A stretch of DNA of 64,000 bases from assembly GCA_964393825.1 (NCBI GenBank), contig CAYMUY010000001.1, positions 1 through 64,000 of the forward strand. The letters run 5' to 3'. This document shows, one piece after another, positions 61,416 to 64,000 of the stretch. How positions within the stretch are numbered: position 1 is the first letter of the stretch; each line of letters starts with the position of its first letter. The position numbers were made by a program, and so were the translations under genes. Below the pieces are notes generated by a model, which did no database searches, was not told the origin of the DNA, and was given only the letters and a program-made list of their open reading frames with translations. This DNA is from PFJX01 sp964393825 (lineage in GTDB: Bacteria; Pseudomonadota; Gammaproteobacteria; Burkholderiales; Thiobacillaceae).

Positions 61416-63311
61416 ATGCCTGTAGTGCGTCTTCCCGATGGTTCCGAACGTGTTTTCGAGGCGCCGGTGACGGTGGCCGAGGTGGCCGCCAGCATCGGCG
61501 CCGGTCTTGCCCGCGCGGCGCTGGCCGGCAAGGTGGATGGCCAGTTGGTCGATACCTCGTACCGCATCGACCGTGATGTCCGGCTCGCCATCATCACCGA
61601 CAAGGACGCCGACGGCGTCGACCTGATCCGCCATTCCACCGCCCACCTCCTGGCCTACGCGGTGAAGCAACTGTTCCCGGAGGCGCAGGTGACCATCGGT
61701 CCGGTCATCGAGGACGGTTTCTATTACGACTTCTCCTACAAGCGTCCCTTCACCCTGGAAGACATGGCCGCGATCGAGAAGCGCATGGGTGAACTCGCGA
61801 AGAAGGACATCCCGGTCTCCCGCGAGGAATGGGATCGTGACCAGGCGGTGGCCTATTTCGAGTCCATCGGTGAGCATTACAAGGCCGAACTGATCGCCGC
61901 CATTCCGCAGGGGCAGACCATCTCCCTCTATCGCGAGGGTGATTTTGTCGACCTCTGTCGCGGCCCGCACGTGCCGTCTACCGGCAAGCTCAAGGTGTTC
62001 AAGCTGATGAAGCTGGCCGGCGCCTACTGGCGCGGCGATTCGAAGAACGAGATGCTGCAGCGGATCTATGGCACCGCCTGGGGTAACAAGGACGACCTCG
62101 CCGCCTACCTGCATCGCCTGGAAGAAGCGGAGAAGCGCGACCACCGCCGCCTCGGCAAGCAGCTCGACCTGTTCCACCTCCAGGAGGAGTCGCCGGGCAT
62201 GGTGTTCTGGCACCCGCATGGCTGGTTGTTGTGGCAGGAAATCGAGCAATACATGCGGCGCAAGTTCATCGAATACGGCTATCAGGAAGTGAAGACGCCG
62301 ACGATCATGGACAAGTCGTTGTGGGAGAAATCCGGCCACTGGGAGAACTACCGCGAGAACATGTTCACCACCGCCTCGGAAAACCGGGATTACGCGGTGA
62401 AGCCGATGAACTGTCCCGGCCATGTCCAGATCTTCAACCACGGCCTGCATTCCTATCGTGACCTGCCGCTGCGTCTGGCCGAATTCGGCTCCTGCCATCG
62501 CAACGAGCCCTCCGGCGCGCTGCACGGCCTGATGCGGGTGCGCGCCTTCACCCAGGACGACGCCCACATCTTCTGCACGGAAGGCCAGATCCAGCCCGAG
62601 GTGTCGGACTTCATCAAGATGCTGCAGGCGGTGTACGCCGATTTCGGTTTCAGCGATGTCCTGGTCAAGCTCTCCACCCGTCCGGAGAAACGCGTCGGTT
62701 CCGACGAGTCCTGGGACAAGGCGGAGGCCGGTCTCGCCGCCGCCCTGGAGCAGAATGGCCTGGCCTTCGACCTGCAACCGGGCGAAGGCGCCTTCTACGG
62801 CCCCAAGATCGAGTTCACCCTGAAGGATTCGCTCGGCCGTCTCTGGCAGGTCGGCACCATCCAGCTCGATTTCAACCTGCCGGTGCGCCTGGGCGCCGAG
62901 TTCGTCGACGAAGACAACACGCGCAAGCCGCCGGTCATGCTGCACCGCGCGATCCTCGGGTCGATGGAGCGTTTCATCGGCATCCTGATCGAGCATTACG
63001 CCGGCAATTTCCCGGTCTGGCTGTCTCCCGTGCAGGTGGTGGTCATGAATATCACCGACAGCCAGGCGGAATATGCCGCTGAAATCGTGCAAAACCTTAA
63101 AAAACAAGGTGTCCGCGCGGTTTCGGACTTGAGGAACGAGAAGATCACCTATAAAATTCGCGAGCACTCCATGCAGCGCGTCCCCTACCAGATCATTGTT
63201 GGCGATAAAGAACGCCAGGAAGGCAAGGTGGCGGTACGCAAGCGCGGTGGCGAGGATCTCGGTCAGATGGACCTGGACTCTTTCCTCGGTAAATTGCGTG
63301 GCGGTGAGTGA
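61416..63311 (+). CDS. thrS: Threonyl-tRNA synthetase
   Basis: 631 residues from MPVVRLPDGSERVFE. The open frame continues upstream through the tRNA, which is not coding. TGS domain (1-60), SAD/second additional domain with HSTAHLLAYAVKQLFPEA, catalytic core with zinc ligands in MNCPGHV and HRNEPSGALHGLMRVRAF, motif 3 near 540 (MLHRAILGSMERFIGILIE) and the anticodon domain with LRNEKITYKIREHSMQRVPY. Class II aminoacyl-tRNA synthetase. GAAGGTGG precedes ATG. Confidence 0.95.
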   Translation: MPVVRLPDGSERVFEAPVTVAEVAASIGAGLARAALAGKVDGQLVDTSYRIDRDVRLAIITDKDADGVDLIRHSTAHLLAYAVKQLFPEAQVTIGPVIEDGFYYDFSYKRPFTLEDMAAIEKRMGELAKKDIPVSREEWDRDQAVAYFESIGEHYKAELIAAIPQGQTISLYREGDFVDLCRGPHVPSTGKLKVFKLMKLAGAYWRGDSKNEMLQRIYGTAWGNKDDLAAYLHRLEEAEKRDHRRLGKQLDLFHLQEESPGMVFWHPHGWLLWQEIEQYMRRKFIEYGYQEVKTPTIMDKSLWEKSGHWENYRENMFTTASENRDYAVKPMNCPGHVQIFNHGLHSYRDLPLRLAEFGSCHRNEPSGALHGLMRVRAFTQDDAHIFCTEGQIQPEVSDFIKMLQAVYADFGFSDVLVKLSTRPEKRVGSDESWDKAEAGLAAALEQNGLAFDLQPGEGAFYGPKIEFTLKDSLGRLWQVGTIQLDFNLPVRLGAEFVDEDNTRKPPVMLHRAILGSMERFIGILIEHYAGNFPVWLSPVQVVVMNITDSQAEYAAEIVQNLKKQGVRAVSDLRNEKITYKIREHSMQRVPYQIIVGDKERQEGKVAVRKRGGEDLGQMDLDSFLGKLRGGE

Positions 63312-63318
63312 ACAACCT

Positions 63319-63355
63319 GAGGGGCCGATGCAACTGATCGGCTCCTCGTTTTTTT
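63319..63355 (+). terminator. Terminator/attenuator between thrS and infC
   Basis: An 11-bp stem, GAGGGGCCGAT (63319-63329) with ATCGGCTCCTC (63337-63347), one G-T pair, a 7-nt loop, and T7 at 63349-63355. It is an intrinsic terminator just before the infC ribosome-binding site, so it can control read-through from thrS into infC. Confidence 0.85.
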
Positions 63356-63368
63356 CAAGGGGCTTGAA

Positions 63369-63887
63369 ATAGCACAGGATAAAGAACCCCGGATCAATGG
63401 CGAGATTGATGTCTCCCCGATCCGACTGGTGGGTGTGGAGAGCGAGCAGCTGGGTATCGTCAGTCTGCGCGAGGCGTTGGCCAAGGCCGAAGAGGCCGAC
63501 CTGGATCTGGTGGAGATCGCGCCACAAGCGCAGCCACCGGTTTGCCGAATCATGGATTACGGCAAATTCAAGTACCAGGAAAGCAAGAAGCAGCACGAGG
63601 CCAAGCTCAAACAGAAGCAGATCCAGATCAAGGAAGTGAAGTTTCGCCCGGCGACGGACGACAACGACTATCAGGTCAAGCTGCGCAACCTGATCCGCTT
63701 CCTCGGCGAAGGCGACAAGGCGAAAGTCACGTTGCGCTTCCGCGGTCGTGAAATGGCCCACCAGGAGTTCGGTCTTGACTTGCTCAAGCGCGTGGAAGCC
63801 GACCTGGCCGAGCATGCCGTGGTCGAGCAGTTCCCCAAGATGGAAGGGCGCCAGATGATCATGGTGCTGGCCCCGAAGAAGAAGTAA
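63369..63887 (+). CDS. infC: Translation initiation factor IF-3, with an AUA start codon
   Basis: 172 residues. The frame reads AQDKEPRINGEIDV, LVGVESEQLGIVSLREAL, DLVEIAPQAQPPVCRIMDYG and MVLAPKKK, and the length fits IF-3. No ATG, GTG or TTG lies in frame upstream of AQDKE. The codon before it is ATA (63369-63371), with AAGGGG 6 nt upstream. IF-3 discriminates against such starts, which is how infC limits its own translation in E. coli (AUU). GTG 63429 would cut off conserved N-terminal sequence. Followed by 110 nt without rpmI in the window. Confidence 0.92.
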   Translation: MAQDKEPRINGEIDVSPIRLVGVESEQLGIVSLREALAKAEEADLDLVEIAPQAQPPVCRIMDYGKFKYQESKKQHEAKLKQKQIQIKEVKFRPATDDNDYQVKLRNLIRFLGEGDKAKVTLRFRGREMAHQEFGLDLLKRVEADLAEHAVVEQFPKMEGRQMIMVLAPKKK

Positions 63888-64000
63888 GCAGAATTTGTTG
63901 TAGCGAGGCGGGCACGGGCCTCGAAATCCACCGTGCCGACAAGTGCCGTCAGGCTGTTCAAGCGCTCCCGGTGGGGGCCGCCCGATGGCATCGAAGAAAT

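Noticed and set aside
1..64000. CRISPR arrays, rRNA genes or riboswitches
   Set aside because: No regularly spaced direct repeats, rRNA sequence or conserved cobalamin-riboswitch box was seen on reading both strands.

Overview
The window reads as a high-GC betaproteobacterial chromosome. The best guess is a Rhodocyclales or Nitrosomonadales-like lineage: it has the thrS-infC order with a preceding tRNA-Val, tamA-tamB, a DHC/SHP cytochrome pair, nifJ, and a 12-TM protein with DUF2249 and hemerythrin genes. This placement is inference from gene content, not a computed phylogeny. Most of the sequence is densely packed core or metabolic DNA, and many neighbouring genes share ATGA overlaps. Two accessory patches stand out.

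Left edge (1-4800): an IS1182-type transposase cut by the window edge, then a markedly AT-richer island. The island holds a gene whose stop codon lies inside a roughly 99-bp integron attC-like palindrome (product with a HEPN-type R-N-x3-H motif), a translationally coupled pair encoding a 340-aa cytosolic protein and a four-helix membrane protein, and a second coupled pair of tiny membrane proteins.

4800-24000: a TSUP exporter, a NERD-domain protein, an MTA/SAH deaminase-type amidohydrolase, a Ca2+-type P-type ATPase, a three-gene c-type cytochrome cluster (DHC, SHP and a monoheme cytochrome) divergent from a MerR/B12-binding CarH-like regulator, a hybrid histidine kinase with a periplasmic NMT1-like domain coupled to a heme-sensor EAL protein, a chalcone-isomerase-like protein, an M14 peptidase, an alpha/beta hydrolase, and a PhoX-like lipoprotein.

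24000-41600: YbbA/YbbP ABC transporter divergent from tesA-slyX, an OmpA-like coiled-coil lipoprotein, an SLC13/TrkA-C transporter, the chain marR - hypothetical - tamA - tamB - DUF123, a CmpX-like channel, and a DUF481 outer-membrane protein.

41600-53100: a probable anaerobic redox cluster (nitronate monooxygenase-like, nifJ, dihydroorotate dehydrogenase-like, DUF4202), a 12-TM protein with DUF2249 and hemerythrin genes, then radA, a glutathione peroxidase, and a short ProQ-type protein.

53100-58400: the richest accessory region. A second CarH-like B12 regulator faces an exported glutathione peroxidase, a lipocalin, a frameshifted CIA30 gene and cbiX, with two TGTCC-W-GGACA palindromes next to the two divergent start codons. 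After a REP-like repeat come a PIN/RHH toxin-antitoxin pair and an ADP-ribosylglycohydrolase gene placed directly before an orphan DUF1874 gene (the AcrIII-1/Crn2 ring-nuclease family).

58400-64000: core genes trhP, a NUDIX hydrolase, nadC, tRNA-Val(GAC), thrS and infC. infC appears to start at the non-canonical codon AUA. The most novel candidates are the DraG-like plus DUF1874 pair, the attC-associated island, and the duplicated B12 photoreceptor circuits.
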